From Kribbella italica (GTDB taxonomy: Bacteria; Actinomycetota; Actinomycetes; Propionibacteriales; Kribbellaceae), in contig NZ_JACHMY010000001.1 in NCBI RefSeq assembly GCF_014205135.1, forward strand, positions 6,944,001 through 7,008,000: a stretch of 64,000 nucleotides of DNA. Direction: 5' to 3'. The position numbers were made by a program, and so were the translations under genes. The notes under the pieces are model-generated. The model saw only the letters and a program-made list of their open reading frames with translations, was not told where the DNA came from and made no database searches. Below, in pieces: positions 24,114 to 32,218 of the stretch (the first letter of the stretch is position 1; every line of letters begins with the position of its first letter).

Positions 24114-24365
24114 ATGAGTGAGTTGACGCGCGCCCAGATCCGGGACCTGATGGGCGAGGTGATGAAGGCGCAGGGCAAGGAGCTGCCGGGCGACGACAGC
24201 GCCGATCTGCGGGAGATCGGCTTCCGTTCCCTGGACTTCTCCGAGCTGGCCCTGCGGGTCGAGGACGAGATCGGCGACGAGCTGAACTTCGATGCTCCCG
24301 GACTGCGGCAGATCGCCAAGGTCGGCGACGTCCTGGACTTCATCGAGCAGCTCCAGTCGGCGTGA
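24114..24365 (+). CDS. Acyl carrier protein with a non-standard attachment motif
   Basis: An 83-residue acidic helical protein with the carrier fold: TRAQIRDLMGEVM, the attachment loop IGFRSLDFSELALRVEDEIG with the phosphopantetheine Ser at residue 39, and IAKVGDVLDFIEQL. The canonical Asp-Ser-Leu is Arg-Ser-Leu here, which is unusual. It overlaps the next gene by 4 bases (GTGA). With the adenylating enzyme, reductase and transferase-like protein downstream it forms a compact acyl-activation module. It should carry an acyl or aminoacyl group for the enzymes encoded next to it. Confidence 0.85.
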   Translation: MSELTRAQIRDLMGEVMKAQGKELPGDDSADLREIGFRSLDFSELALRVEDEIGDELNFDAPGLRQIAKVGDVLDFIEQLQSA

Positions 24366-25618
24366 CCGCGCAGCGTCGCAGCACCGCTCTGATCGGCGAC
24401 GACAACACGGTCGTCGTCGGCGGGAAGAAGCTGACCTGGCGGACCCTGCACAAGCTGCCCCAGCTGCCGTCGCCGGCCGCGGTCCTGGTCGACAACGGCG
24501 CGGACGCGCTGGCCGCCGTACGGCATCACGCGGTGCACGGCACCGAGCTGCTGGTGGCGACGTCGTCGCGGGTCGACCTGGCGATGCGCGAGGAACTCGG
24601 CGAGTCCGGCTTCGCGGTCGTGATCGCCAATGGCGACGAGCACTCGGTCACCCCCACCCGGCTGAAGCGGGTCGAGGAGTCGGGCCGGGTCTGGCTGCTC
24701 ACCTCCGGTTCGACCGGCCGCCCGAAGCGGATCGGCCACACGCTGGAGTCGCTGACCACCGTCCGCGGCAAGCAGCAGCCGCGCACCTGGCTGGTCCCGT
24801 ACTCGCCGGGCACGTACGCGTGGTGGCAGGTGATCACCATCTCGCTGACCCAGGCCGACCAGGGCCTGGTCGTGATCGAGCCGTCCGAGCTGGAGACCTG
24901 GCCGCAGATCGCCGCCGAGTACGGCGTCACCGCCGCGTCCGGTACGCCGACGTTCTGGCGGCAGACGATCTTCCGTGACTCCGAGGCGCTGTCCAAGGTC
25001 CCGCTCGAGCAGATCACGCTCGGCGGCGAGCCGGTGGACCAGGCGATCCTCGACCAGCTGGCCGAGCTCTTCCCGAACGCGCGGATCTCCTGGATCTACG
25101 CCTCGTCCGAGGTCGGTGCCTCGATCGTCGTGCACGACGGCAAGGCCGGCTTCCCGAAGGCCTGGCTGGACCGCGACCCCGACCCGGAGTCCGAGCGCCC
25201 GGTGCTGTCGGTCGACGGCGACGAGCTGGTGATCGCCTCCCCGCACCACGGCGCGGGTCTCGAGGGCGCGCACCGGACCGGCGACCGGGTCGAGTTCGTC
25301 GACGAGCGGGTGCTGATCACCGGCCGGCTGGACACCGACGAGATCAACGTCGGCGGGTCCAAGGTGTCCGCGGGCCTGGTCCGCAACGTGCTGATGGCCC
25401 ACCCGGCCGTCGCCTGGGCCCGGGTGTTCGCCCGCAAGGCCCCGCTGGTCGGCCGGATGGTCGCCGCCGAGGTCGTGCTGAACCCCGACCTCGGACCGGT
25501 CACCGACGCCGACCTCGTGCAGTGGTGCACGAACAGGCTGCCGGACTACGGCGTACCGCGCCGGATCCGCTTCCTGGCCGAGATTCCCCAGAAGGAGACC
25601 CTGAAAAGCGATGTCTGA
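24362..25618 (+). CDS. Adenylate-forming acyl/aryl ligase
   Basis: A 418-residue member of the AMP-binding superfamily, shorter than the usual 500 or more. Core motifs: LLTSGSTGRPKRI (residues 112-124, phosphate loop), TLGGEPVD, ISWIYASSEVGASIV, RTGDRVEFVDERVLITGRLDTDEINVGG with the conserved Asp/Arg, and a C-terminal QKETLKSD where Lys 415 is the expected catalytic residue. It should activate a carboxylic acid with ATP and load it on the adjacent carrier protein. The GTG start overlaps the carrier stop. The short N-terminal half suggests a small acid; the specificity cannot be read. Confidence 0.8.
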   Translation: MTAQRRSTALIGDDNTVVVGGKKLTWRTLHKLPQLPSPAAVLVDNGADALAAVRHHAVHGTELLVATSSRVDLAMREELGESGFAVVIANGDEHSVTPTRLKRVEESGRVWLLTSGSTGRPKRIGHTLESLTTVRGKQQPRTWLVPYSPGTYAWWQVITISLTQADQGLVVIEPSELETWPQIAAEYGVTAASGTPTFWRQTIFRDSEALSKVPLEQITLGGEPVDQAILDQLAELFPNARISWIYASSEVGASIVVHDGKAGFPKAWLDRDPDPESERPVLSVDGDELVIASPHHGAGLEGAHRTGDRVEFVDERVLITGRLDTDEINVGGSKVSAGLVRNVLMAHPAVAWARVFARKAPLVGRMVAAEVVLNPDLGPVTDADLVQWCTNRLPDYGVPRRIRFLAEIPQKETLKSDV

Positions 25619-26357
25619 TGTCACTCTGGTTCCGCCGTCGACCGTCGTGCTGGTGTCCGGCGGCTCCCGCGGCCTCGGCCTGGCCATCGTCAACGGGCTG
25701 ATCGACGCGGGCGTGAAGGTCGCGGCGTTCGCCCGGTCGGTGACGCCGGAGATCGCCGCGCTGGCCGAGAAGTACCCCGACCAGGTGCACGCCGGTGCCG
25801 TCGACCTGAACGACGAAAAGGCGACCCAGGCGTTCGTCAAGGAGGTCGAGGCCAAGCTCGGCCCGATCGACGGCCTGGTGAACAACGCCGCGATCGGCCA
25901 GGACTCGCTGCACGTGCACACCTCGGCGGACCAGATCGCGCAGATCATCCAGACCAACCTGACCGCCCCGCTGGTGCTGACCCGCTACGTGCTGCGCCGG
26001 ATGATGGCCAAGGGCCTCAAGGGCCGGGTCGTCAACATCACCTCGATCTGCGGTCAGCGCGGTTTCCCCGGCCTGGTCGCCTACTCGGCCACCAAGGGCG
26101 GCATGGACTCGGCCACCCGCTCGATGGCCCGTGAGCTCGGCGGCCGCGTGCTGGTGAACTCGGTCGCTCCCGGCTTCTTCGCCTCGGACATGTCCGCGGT
26201 GCTCGGCCAGACCCAGCTCGACCAGATCGTCCGGCGGACGCCGACCGGTCACCTGACCGAGCCGGACGAGGTCGTCCCGGTGGTCCGGATGCTGCTGCTG
26301 GAGAACACGAACATCAACGGCCAGGCGATCGTCATCGACGGTGCCGCCGGTATCTGA
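25611..26357 (+). CDS. Short-chain dehydrogenase, FabG-like ketoreductase
   Basis: A 248-residue classical SDR. SGGSRGLGLAIV (16-27) binds the nucleotide, NNAAIG is the structural motif, and the catalytic Ser 145, Tyr 158 and Lys 162 are in SICGQRGFPGLVAYSATKGG. The C-terminus (GQAIVIDGAAGI) is FabG-like. It overlaps the ligase gene by 8 bases and probably reduces a keto group on the carrier-bound acyl chain, or interconverts a hydroxy and keto acid before loading. Confidence 0.85.
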   Translation: MSDVTLVPPSTVVLVSGGSRGLGLAIVNGLIDAGVKVAAFARSVTPEIAALAEKYPDQVHAGAVDLNDEKATQAFVKEVEAKLGPIDGLVNNAAIGQDSLHVHTSADQIAQIIQTNLTAPLVLTRYVLRRMMAKGLKGRVVNITSICGQRGFPGLVAYSATKGGMDSATRSMARELGGRVLVNSVAPGFFASDMSAVLGQTQLDQIVRRTPTGHLTEPDEVVPVVRMLLLENTNINGQAIVIDGAAGI

Positions 26358-26805
26358 CGGTCCCGACGGCGGCGAGCGTCCGCGCGTCCGTCAGTTGCTC
26401 GACCAGGCCGAGTCGCACCTGCGGGTCGGCTCGGTCGACGACGTGCGGGATGCACTGACCCGCTCGCACCTGCCCGACTTCCGCTGCGTCGGCTGGTACG
26501 GCGTACCGCCGGCCGGCTGGTCGGTGGTCGTCGATGCCGAGTACGCCGACCAGGTGATCCCGGCGCCGCTGGCGAAGCGGTTCGGGACCGACCGGTTCTG
26601 GGAGCGCTGGACCCGGTCGGAGTGCCTGTGCAAGCTCGCCGACGTACCGATGCTGGCCTGGTGGCCGCAGCACGGGCTCGACGTACCGGCCGACTTCGCC
26701 GGCCAGTGGCGGACGCTGGAGGTCGGGCCACTGATCGTGTCAGTGGCCCTCGCTCCGTCGAGCGGTCACGCGCCGAGCCTGGCTCCGTCGGTCAGGCCGG
26801 CTTGA
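26341..26805 (+). CDS. 4'-phosphopantetheinyl-transferase-like protein (short)
   Basis: A 154-residue protein. The segment FGTDRFWERWTRSECLCKLADVP (about residues 80-102) matches the W-x-x-K/R-E-x-x-x-K core of Sfp-type transferases, with a Ser before Glu and Lys at the expected spacing. The N-terminal metal-binding Asp region is not obvious, and the length is below the usual 200 or more. It is embedded after the carrier, ligase and reductase genes (17-bp overlap), so converting the carrier to its holo form is the logical role. The start at GTG 26341 is uncertain. Its last 14 bases overlap the convergent oxidase gene. Confidence 0.5.
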   Translation: MPPVSDGPDGGERPRVRQLLDQAESHLRVGSVDDVRDALTRSHLPDFRCVGWYGVPPAGWSVVVDAEYADQVIPAPLAKRFGTDRFWERWTRSECLCKLADVPMLAWWPQHGLDVPADFAGQWRTLEVGPLIVSVALAPSSGHAPSLAPSVRPA

Positions 26806-28180
26806 TGTTGGAGTTGCGATGGAAGACGTTGCCCGGGTCGTACTCGGCCTTGATCCGGGCCAGCCGCTCGTACTTCTCGCCGTACAGCGTGCTGCTGTCG
26901 AGGCCGTCCTGACCCAGCGCGTTGACGTAGCCCTCGCCGGCGATGACGTGCGGCTGCAGGGCTGACCAGAACGTCCTGACCCACTCGCGCTCGGCCGGGA
27001 ACTGCGCCGGGGTCCGGCCCGCGCCGACGATGAAGGTCGCGTACCTCGGTGAGCGTCCTCCCGCGAACGCGGTGGCGTTCTCGGGGACCTCGGAGTAGGC
27101 CTCGTCCAAGCGGTAGAACAGGTTGACCGAGAGCGGCGACTGCTTGCGGTCCAGATGCTCGACCAGTACGGCGATCGCGTCGTCGGTCAGGTCCTCCAGG
27201 TACGACGTCTTCTCGTAGACGTGGTGGCCCCAGGCGTTCGCCTCGTCCAGCGACTGCTGGAGTGCGACGTACGGCATCGGGGTCGCGACCTCGAACAGCG
27301 GCGGCAGCGCCGCCCGCAGCCGGTCGAGCACCTCCGCGTGCCCCTCGGGCGAGCCGAAGCCGGTGACGACCAGGGCGTACCCGGTCCGGAAGTGGTGCTC
27401 CTCGGGCACGAACGGCAACGGCGGCGCGCTCAGCCCGGCGATCACCACGTTGAAGTCGCGGGACAGCCCCGGGATCACCTCGCGCGCCAGCCGCAGAACT
27501 TCGGTGCCTTGGGCAACATCCCAGAACATCAGGCCGTACTGGATCAGCGGGCCCACGGCGTACAGGGAGAACTCGAACTCGGTGACGACACCGAAGTTGC
27601 CTCCCCCGCCCCGCACCGCCCAGAACAGGTCCGGGTTCTCGTCCGCGGCCGCCCGCAGCACCCGGCCGTCGGCGGTGACGAGCTGGACCGCGACGAGGTT
27701 GTCGATGCTCAGCCCGCCGATCCGCGTCAGCCAGCCCATCCCGCCGCCGAGCGTGAGCCCGCCGACGCCGGTGTGGCTGATCATCCCCGCCGGTACGGCG
27801 AGCCCGTGCTCCTGCGTCGCCGCGTCCAGATCCGCCAGCAGCGCACCACCGCCGACCGTCGCCCGCCGGGCCTCCGGATCGACGGAGACCTGGTTGATCA
27901 GGCTGAGATCGATCACCAGGCCGTCGTCGACCACCGCGCCGCCGGCGACGTTGTGCGCGCCCCCACGCACCGACACCTCGAGCCCGTTGTCCACCGCGAA
28001 CGCCAGCGCGGCCCGTACGTCGTCGACGCCCGAGCACCGCACCACCACGCCCGGCCGCCGGTCGATCCCCGCGTTCCACACCCGCCGCGCGTCGTCGTAC
28101 CCGTCGTCACCCGGCGTGAACACCGGTCCACCGACGGCGGCTCTCAGGTCGCCGATTCCCCGCTCCGCAGTCTGAGTCAT
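26792..28180 (-). CDS. FAD-linked oxidase of the berberine-bridge (BBE) type
   Basis: The 462-residue protein has a PCMH/FAD_binding_4 domain with SVRGGAHNVAGGAVVDDGLVIDLS, where His 76 is the usual covalent FAD attachment site, GVGGLTLGGGMGWLTRIGGLSIDNL, and DLFWAVRGGGGNFGVVTEF. The BBE C-terminal motif is YDPGNVFHRNSNIKP. There is no signal peptide. Such enzymes oxidise sugars or small alcohols; the substrate is not evident. GGGGAGG precedes ATG 28180. It is divergent from an LLM-class oxidoreductase and probably belongs to an accessory block unrelated to the glycan genes. Confidence 0.88.
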   Translation of the reverse strand: MTQTAERGIGDLRAAVGGPVFTPGDDGYDDARRVWNAGIDRRPGVVVRCSGVDDVRAALAFAVDNGLEVSVRGGAHNVAGGAVVDDGLVIDLSLINQVSVDPEARRATVGGGALLADLDAATQEHGLAVPAGMISHTGVGGLTLGGGMGWLTRIGGLSIDNLVAVQLVTADGRVLRAAADENPDLFWAVRGGGGNFGVVTEFEFSLYAVGPLIQYGLMFWDVAQGTEVLRLAREVIPGLSRDFNVVIAGLSAPPLPFVPEEHHFRTGYALVVTGFGSPEGHAEVLDRLRAALPPLFEVATPMPYVALQQSLDEANAWGHHVYEKTSYLEDLTDDAIAVLVEHLDRKQSPLSVNLFYRLDEAYSEVPENATAFAGGRSPRYATFIVGAGRTPAQFPAEREWVRTFWSALQPHVIAGEGYVNALGQDGLDSSTLYGEKYERLARIKAEYDPGNVFHRNSNIKPA

Positions 28181-28293
28181 CCTGCACCTCCCCGATTTTG
28201 ATGGCCGTTACTCTACGTGGCCTCCACCGGCTCCACGAGGCTTCGAAGGGCAGCTCTTCAGGCACGACCCCGATCCGCGATAGGAACGGGTCC

Positions 28294-29097
28294 ATGAGAT
28301 TCGGGATGATCCTTCCGGGTGGCACCGCCCCCGAGCAGCTCGAGCAGGCCGTTCTCGCGGAGGAGTCCGGCTGGGACGGCGTCTTCGTCTGGGAGGCGGC
28401 GTACGGCGTCGACGCCTGGGGACTGCTGAGCGCGATCGCGGCGCGGACCAGCCGGATCAAGCTCGGCACGATGCTCACCCCGCTCCCGTGGCGGCGGCCG
28501 TGGAAGGTGGCCAGTCAGGTCGCCACGCTCGACCAGCTGTCGAACGGCCGGGCGATCCTGGCGGTCGGCCTCGGCGCGGTCGAGACGGACCTGCCGTCGA
28601 CCGGCGAGGAGCTCGACCTGCGGACCCGGGCCTCGATGATGGACGAGGGCATCGACCTGATCCGCACGCTCTGGGACGGTGGTCAGGTCTACCAGGGGGA
28701 GCACTACACGTACGAGTCCGTCCGGGACGACCTGACCGTGGTGGGCCGACCGGTCCAGGAGCGGATCCCGATCTGGGTGGTCGGTGCGTGGCCGCGGCCC
28801 AAGTCGATGCGTCGCGTGCTGCGCTGCGACGGCGTACTCCCGCAGTACGCCGGGGAGGCGGGTCCGGCCGAGCTGGCCGCGGTGCGTGGCTGGCTGAGTG
28901 AGCGCGGCGCCCGGCCGGAGCTCGACGTGGTGGCGGAGGGGGAGACCGACCCCTCCACGGCCGCAGCTGAGGTGAGGCCCTGGGCCGATGCCGGTGCGAC
29001 GTGGTGGCTGGAGACCCGCTGGGACATGCCTCATCACTCGCCGGAGCGGATGGAGCAGGTCCGGCGCCGCCTGGCCGCTGGGCCTCCACAGATCTGA
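28294..29097 (+). CDS. LLM-class F420/flavin-dependent oxidoreductase
   Basis: A 267-residue luciferase-like barrel: MRFGMILPGGTAPEQLEQAV, GWDGVFVWEAAYGVDAWGLLSAIAARTSRIKLGTMLTPLPWRRPWKVASQVATLDQLSNGRAILAVGLGA contained in order, then PIWVVGAWPRPKSMRRVLR. In actinobacteria these often use coenzyme F420. ATG 28294 aligns with the family's start; the frame is open further upstream but is not conserved-looking. It is followed after 2 bp by a perfect 8-bp hairpin. Confidence 0.85.
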   Translation: MRFGMILPGGTAPEQLEQAVLAEESGWDGVFVWEAAYGVDAWGLLSAIAARTSRIKLGTMLTPLPWRRPWKVASQVATLDQLSNGRAILAVGLGAVETDLPSTGEELDLRTRASMMDEGIDLIRTLWDGGQVYQGEHYTYESVRDDLTVVGRPVQERIPIWVVGAWPRPKSMRRVLRCDGVLPQYAGEAGPAELAAVRGWLSERGARPELDVVAEGETDPSTAAAEVRPWADAGATWWLETRWDMPHHSPERMEQVRRRLAAGPPQI

Positions 29098-29099
29098 GG

Positions 29100-29119
29100 C
29101 TGTCAGGAGGACCTGACAG
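29100..29119. repeat. Perfect 8-bp inverted repeat containing a ribosome-binding-like core
   Basis: CTGTCAGG (29100-29107), loop AGGA, CCTGACAG (29112-29119). It lies just after the LLM stop and 10 bp before the next start. It could be an operator, or a hairpin hiding the AGGAGG at 29105-29110. Confidence 0.5.
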
Positions 29120-29129
29120 ACTGGAGAGT

Positions 29130-30335
29130 GTGAGTGAAGCGGAAGTACTGCAGGTCCTGCAGCGAGCGACGGTCGCCGTGCAGCCTGAGCTGCACCTTCC
29201 CGACCTCGGTCGGTACGACGAGCAGGACCAGGCGCTGGTCGACCGGGTCGTGGGCAAGTACCTGACCGACCTGCTGCGGACGAGCTGGGAGCGCGGCTGG
29301 ACGCCGATGGACGTCGTACAGCATGCGCGGCGTCGGCTGGAGCCGGGCGTCGAACCGCTGCTGGCCGCGGTGATCGGCGCGGAGCACCGGGCGTACAAGC
29401 CGAGCACGATCGACTCGCGCTGGTCCGATCAGCTGGCCGACCTGGGGCTTCAGCACCCGTTCGACGACCTCGACCTGACGAGCTGGTCGGCCGAGCGGCG
29501 GATCGGGCGTTACCTGACTCTCGACCTGACGCTCCAGCTGGCCGGCTTCCTGTACCGGTTGCAGGCGATGGCCCGCCTGTCCCCACTGCCCGGCACGGCC
29601 CAGCCGAAGACGGCCCACCGCACGCAGCAGTCGGGGACCGATCGCAAGATGCTGGCCCGCGTCCGGGCCCTGCTCGCGAAGGCGGAGGCGACCGAGTTCC
29701 CCGACGAGGCAGAGGCGTTGTCGGGCAAGGCGCAGGAACTGATGGCGAAGTTCTCCCTCGACCACGCGTTGCTGGACGCCGGTCCCGATCTCGAGCTGCC
29801 CGACGACTCCGGCGCGCGCCGGATCTGGGTCGAAACCCCTTACGTGACAGCGAAAGCGCAGCTCGTCGGGGTCGTTGCGGACGCCAACGGCTGCCGGACC
29901 GTGACGCAGGACCAGCTCGCCGTCGTCACGATCGTCGGCGCTGATCTCGACCTGCAACTGACCGAGCTGCTGGCGACGTCCCTGCTGGTCCAGGCCAATC
30001 GCGCAATGCTTGCCTCGGGCAAGCACTACGGCATCCGCGGCGAGTCCCGGACCCGGTCGTTCCGGCAGTCCTTCCTGATGGCCTACGCGCAGCGGATCGG
30101 TGAACGCCTGCAGGCGACCGCCGAGAAGGCGCGCTCCGCGGTCCCGGAGGCCGACCAGGACCGGCTCCTCCCGGTCCTGAGCCGCCGGGAGGAGCAGGTC
30201 GACGCCCTCTTCACCAAGCTGTTCCCCGAGACCGTCACCCGCCGGACCAGGATCACCAACGGCGCCGGCTGGCACGCCGGCCTCAGCGCCGCCGACCTCG
30301 CCCAGCTCGACACCCACCGCCCGGTCACCCGCTAA
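29130..30335 (+). CDS. DUF2786-domain protein
   Basis: A 401-residue cytosolic protein. Residues about 170-210 (KMLARVRALLAKAEATEFPDEAEALSGKAQELMAKFSLDHALL) are a clear DUF2786 domain, often found in phage-like and actinobacterial proteins of unknown role. The N-terminal 130 residues are mainly helical, and the C-terminal half contains SFLMAYAQRIGERL typical of this group. GTG 29130 is chosen; GGAGA at 29123 is very close, so ribosome loading may rely on AGGAGG at 29105. Function unknown. Confidence 0.75.
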   Translation: MSEAEVLQVLQRATVAVQPELHLPDLGRYDEQDQALVDRVVGKYLTDLLRTSWERGWTPMDVVQHARRRLEPGVEPLLAAVIGAEHRAYKPSTIDSRWSDQLADLGLQHPFDDLDLTSWSAERRIGRYLTLDLTLQLAGFLYRLQAMARLSPLPGTAQPKTAHRTQQSGTDRKMLARVRALLAKAEATEFPDEAEALSGKAQELMAKFSLDHALLDAGPDLELPDDSGARRIWVETPYVTAKAQLVGVVADANGCRTVTQDQLAVVTIVGADLDLQLTELLATSLLVQANRAMLASGKHYGIRGESRTRSFRQSFLMAYAQRIGERLQATAEKARSAVPEADQDRLLPVLSRREEQVDALFTKLFPETVTRRTRITNGAGWHAGLSAADLAQLDTHRPVTR

Positions 30336-30378
30336 TCTGAGTTCGCGGACGATCTGCTTCCGGGACACGGGGGATGGG

Positions 30379-31356
30379 ATGGACGACGACGCGAGCCCGA
30401 CCGCGAAGGCGCTGCTGGCGCTCGAGCTGATCCAGAACAGCCCGGGCATCACCGGCGACCGTCTCGGCCGCCGGCTCGGCGTGACCGATCGCGCCGCCCG
30501 CCGGTACGTCGGGATCCTGCGCGAGGCGGGCATCCCGATCGAGTCCACCTCCGGCCGGTACGGCGGCTACCGGATCGGCCGCGGCTTCCGCGTCCCCCCG
30601 CTGATGTTCTCGACCGCCGAAGCGCTCGGCCTGATGATGGCCGCGCTCGGCGGTCACCACAGCGTCTCCGACGTGACCGACCCGGCCGGCAGCGCGCTGG
30701 CCAAGATCATCCGGGTGCTGCCGACCGCCGTCGCGGGCCCGGCCGAGGCGATCCGCGCGATGATTCCGCCGTCGTCGCGGCTCGCGATGCCCGATCCGGA
30801 GATCGCGGCGTCCGTCGTACGGGGGTGCAGTGAGCGTCACCGGCTGCGGCTCGGCTATCGCCGGGGCGAGTGCGACGTCGAGGCGTTCAGCATGGACGTC
30901 GACCCGTGGGCGGTCAGCGTGCGGCACGGCCGCTGGTACCTGCTCGGCTGGTCGCACACCCGCGACGCCCAGCGGGTCCTGCGGATCGACCGGATCGAGT
31001 CGGCCGAGCCGCTGCCGGACACGTTCACCCCGCCCGAGGGCCTCGACCCGGCCCAGGCCGTCCAGGACCACCTCTCCGCGGGCTGGCGCTACCAGGTGGA
31101 GATCGTCTTCGAGGCGAGCGCCGAGCAGATCGCCCGCTGCATCCCCGGCAGCCTCGGCCGGCTCGAGGACCTCGGCCCGGACCGCTCCCGCCTGGTCGGC
31201 AGCACCGACGAACCCGACTGGTACGCCGAACGCTTGGCCTTCGTTCGGGTGCCGTTCACCGTGATGGACTGCCCCGAGCTCAGAGCCGCCCTCGAGACCC
31301 TCGCCCACCGCCTGCTGGAGTCGACAAAAGCCCCGCTGGGGGTGCCGGTGCCGTGA
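30379..31356 (+). CDS. WYL-domain transcriptional regulator (YafY type)
   Basis: The 325-residue protein has an N-terminal HTH_11-like winged helix (residues 8-65: LLALELIQNSPGITGDRLGRRLGVTDRAARRYVGILREAGIPIES, followed by RYGGYRIG). It is followed by a WYL domain (about 140-215) with the motif VRHGRWYLLGWSH, and a WCX-like C-terminal domain. WYL regulators sense nucleic-acid-type or small ligands. It follows the DUF2786 gene by 43 bp, and a TAATCT at 30333-30338 overlapping that gene's stop codon may be its -10 box. Confidence 0.88.
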   Translation: MDDDASPTAKALLALELIQNSPGITGDRLGRRLGVTDRAARRYVGILREAGIPIESTSGRYGGYRIGRGFRVPPLMFSTAEALGLMMAALGGHHSVSDVTDPAGSALAKIIRVLPTAVAGPAEAIRAMIPPSSRLAMPDPEIAASVVRGCSERHRLRLGYRRGECDVEAFSMDVDPWAVSVRHGRWYLLGWSHTRDAQRVLRIDRIESAEPLPDTFTPPEGLDPAQAVQDHLSAGWRYQVEIVFEASAEQIARCIPGSLGRLEDLGPDRSRLVGSTDEPDWYAERLAFVRVPFTVMDCPELRAALETLAHRLLESTKAPLGVPVP

Positions 31357-31402
31357 GGCAGCCGCGGGAGACCTCTTCGCGCAGGTCGGCCCCGATGTTC
31401 AG

Positions 31403-31408
31403 TAAGGT
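31403..31408 (+). promoter_or_regulatory. -10 box TAAGGT placed for a leaderless transcript
   Basis: TAAGGT is separated by 6 nt from ATG 31415. AAGG inside it could also act as a weak ribosome-binding site, so the call is tentative. It marks the re-entry into the glycan genes. Confidence 0.35.
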
Positions 31409-31414
31409 ATTGCA

Positions 31415-32140
31415 ATGACCGAAGCAGGATCGCCGTCGATCCAGAGCCCTGACTACTGGTGGTACCGCGCTCGTGCCTCTCTCCTCGAGGTCGTGCTCAG
31501 CGAGCACGTCGGAGAGCCTCGGAGATTGCTGGACGTCGGCAGCGCGGACGGCCCCAGCGTGTCCTGGCTCCGTGGGCACGGTAAGCAGGTCGCGCTCGAC
31601 GTCGATCCGCGGGGGCTGGGCCCCGGCGGAGTCTGCGGCTCCGCGCTCGAGCTGCCGTTCGTCGACGAGGTGTTCGACGTCGTCGCCGCGTTCGACGTGA
31701 TCGAGCACTGCGATCCCGAGGACCAGGCCCTCGCCGAGGTGTACCGGGTCCTCACTCCGGGCGGACGTTTCCTGATGTCGGTCCCGGCCTACCAGTGGGC
31801 CTGGACCCACTTCGACGACCACAACCACCACTTCCGGCGATACACGCGCGCGCGGGCGACCCGGGCGCTGAAGGCGAGTGGGTTCGAGATCGTGCGCTCG
31901 ACGTACCTCTTCGGCTCGACGTTCCCGATGTTCGCGGCCAGCCGGCTGCTCACCCGGCTGAAGCAGGCGAGTCGTCCGGCCGCGGCCCTCGGCCCGGACG
32001 CCGTACCCGCCCTGCCGGACCTCTCGCCGATGGTCGAGAAGGCTCTGCTCAGGCTGACCGACCTGGACCGTGCCGTGCTGCCGTCCCGGAACCTTCCGTT
32101 CGGGTCGTCGGTCGTCGTGGCCGCGCGGAAACCTTACTGA
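31415..32140 (+). CDS. Class I SAM-dependent methyltransferase
   Basis: A 241-residue Methyltransf_11-type enzyme: RRLLDVGSADGPSVSWLRGHG is motif I, ALDVDPRGLGPGG motif II, VFDVVAAFDVIEHCDPEDQALAEVYRVLTPGGRFLMSVPAYQWAWTHFDDHNHHFRRYTR holds the central motifs in order. The HNHHxRRYT segment is typical of methyltransferases in surface-polysaccharide clusters. It precedes a GT2 gene, an epimerase and a GT-C-like gene on the same strand and likely methylates a sugar or lipid intermediate. Confidence 0.8.
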   Translation: MTEAGSPSIQSPDYWWYRARASLLEVVLSEHVGEPRRLLDVGSADGPSVSWLRGHGKQVALDVDPRGLGPGGVCGSALELPFVDEVFDVVAAFDVIEHCDPEDQALAEVYRVLTPGGRFLMSVPAYQWAWTHFDDHNHHFRRYTRARATRALKASGFEIVRSTYLFGSTFPMFAASRLLTRLKQASRPAAALGPDAVPALPDLSPMVEKALLRLTDLDRAVLPSRNLPFGSSVVVAARKPY

Positions 32141-32218
32141 GCGAGATCATCGCGTCACACACCCTTGACAGACCGCGCCGTGATCAGGGTGGCGCCGGGA
32201 GAAAAGGGGCTATAGTCC

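Noticed and set aside
26341..26805. Truncated pseudogene of an Sfp-type transferase
   Set aside because: The protein is short, but the frame is intact, overlaps its neighbour tidily and keeps the W-x-x-x-E-x-x-x-K core, so a compact functional enzyme is at least as likely.
32165..32170. Perfect TTGACA -35 hexamer upstream of the GT2 gene at 32219
   Set aside because: At 16-18 bp downstream there is no -10-like sequence (GGTGGC region). The TATAGT at 32211 is 40 bp away, so the hexamer is probably fortuitous.
32211..32216. TATAGT as a leaderless -10 box for GTG 32225
   Set aside because: AAAAGGGG at 32202-32209 is a reasonable ribosome-binding site for GTG 32219, which would conflict with a start of transcription at 32225. 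Left out of the list of leaderless candidates.
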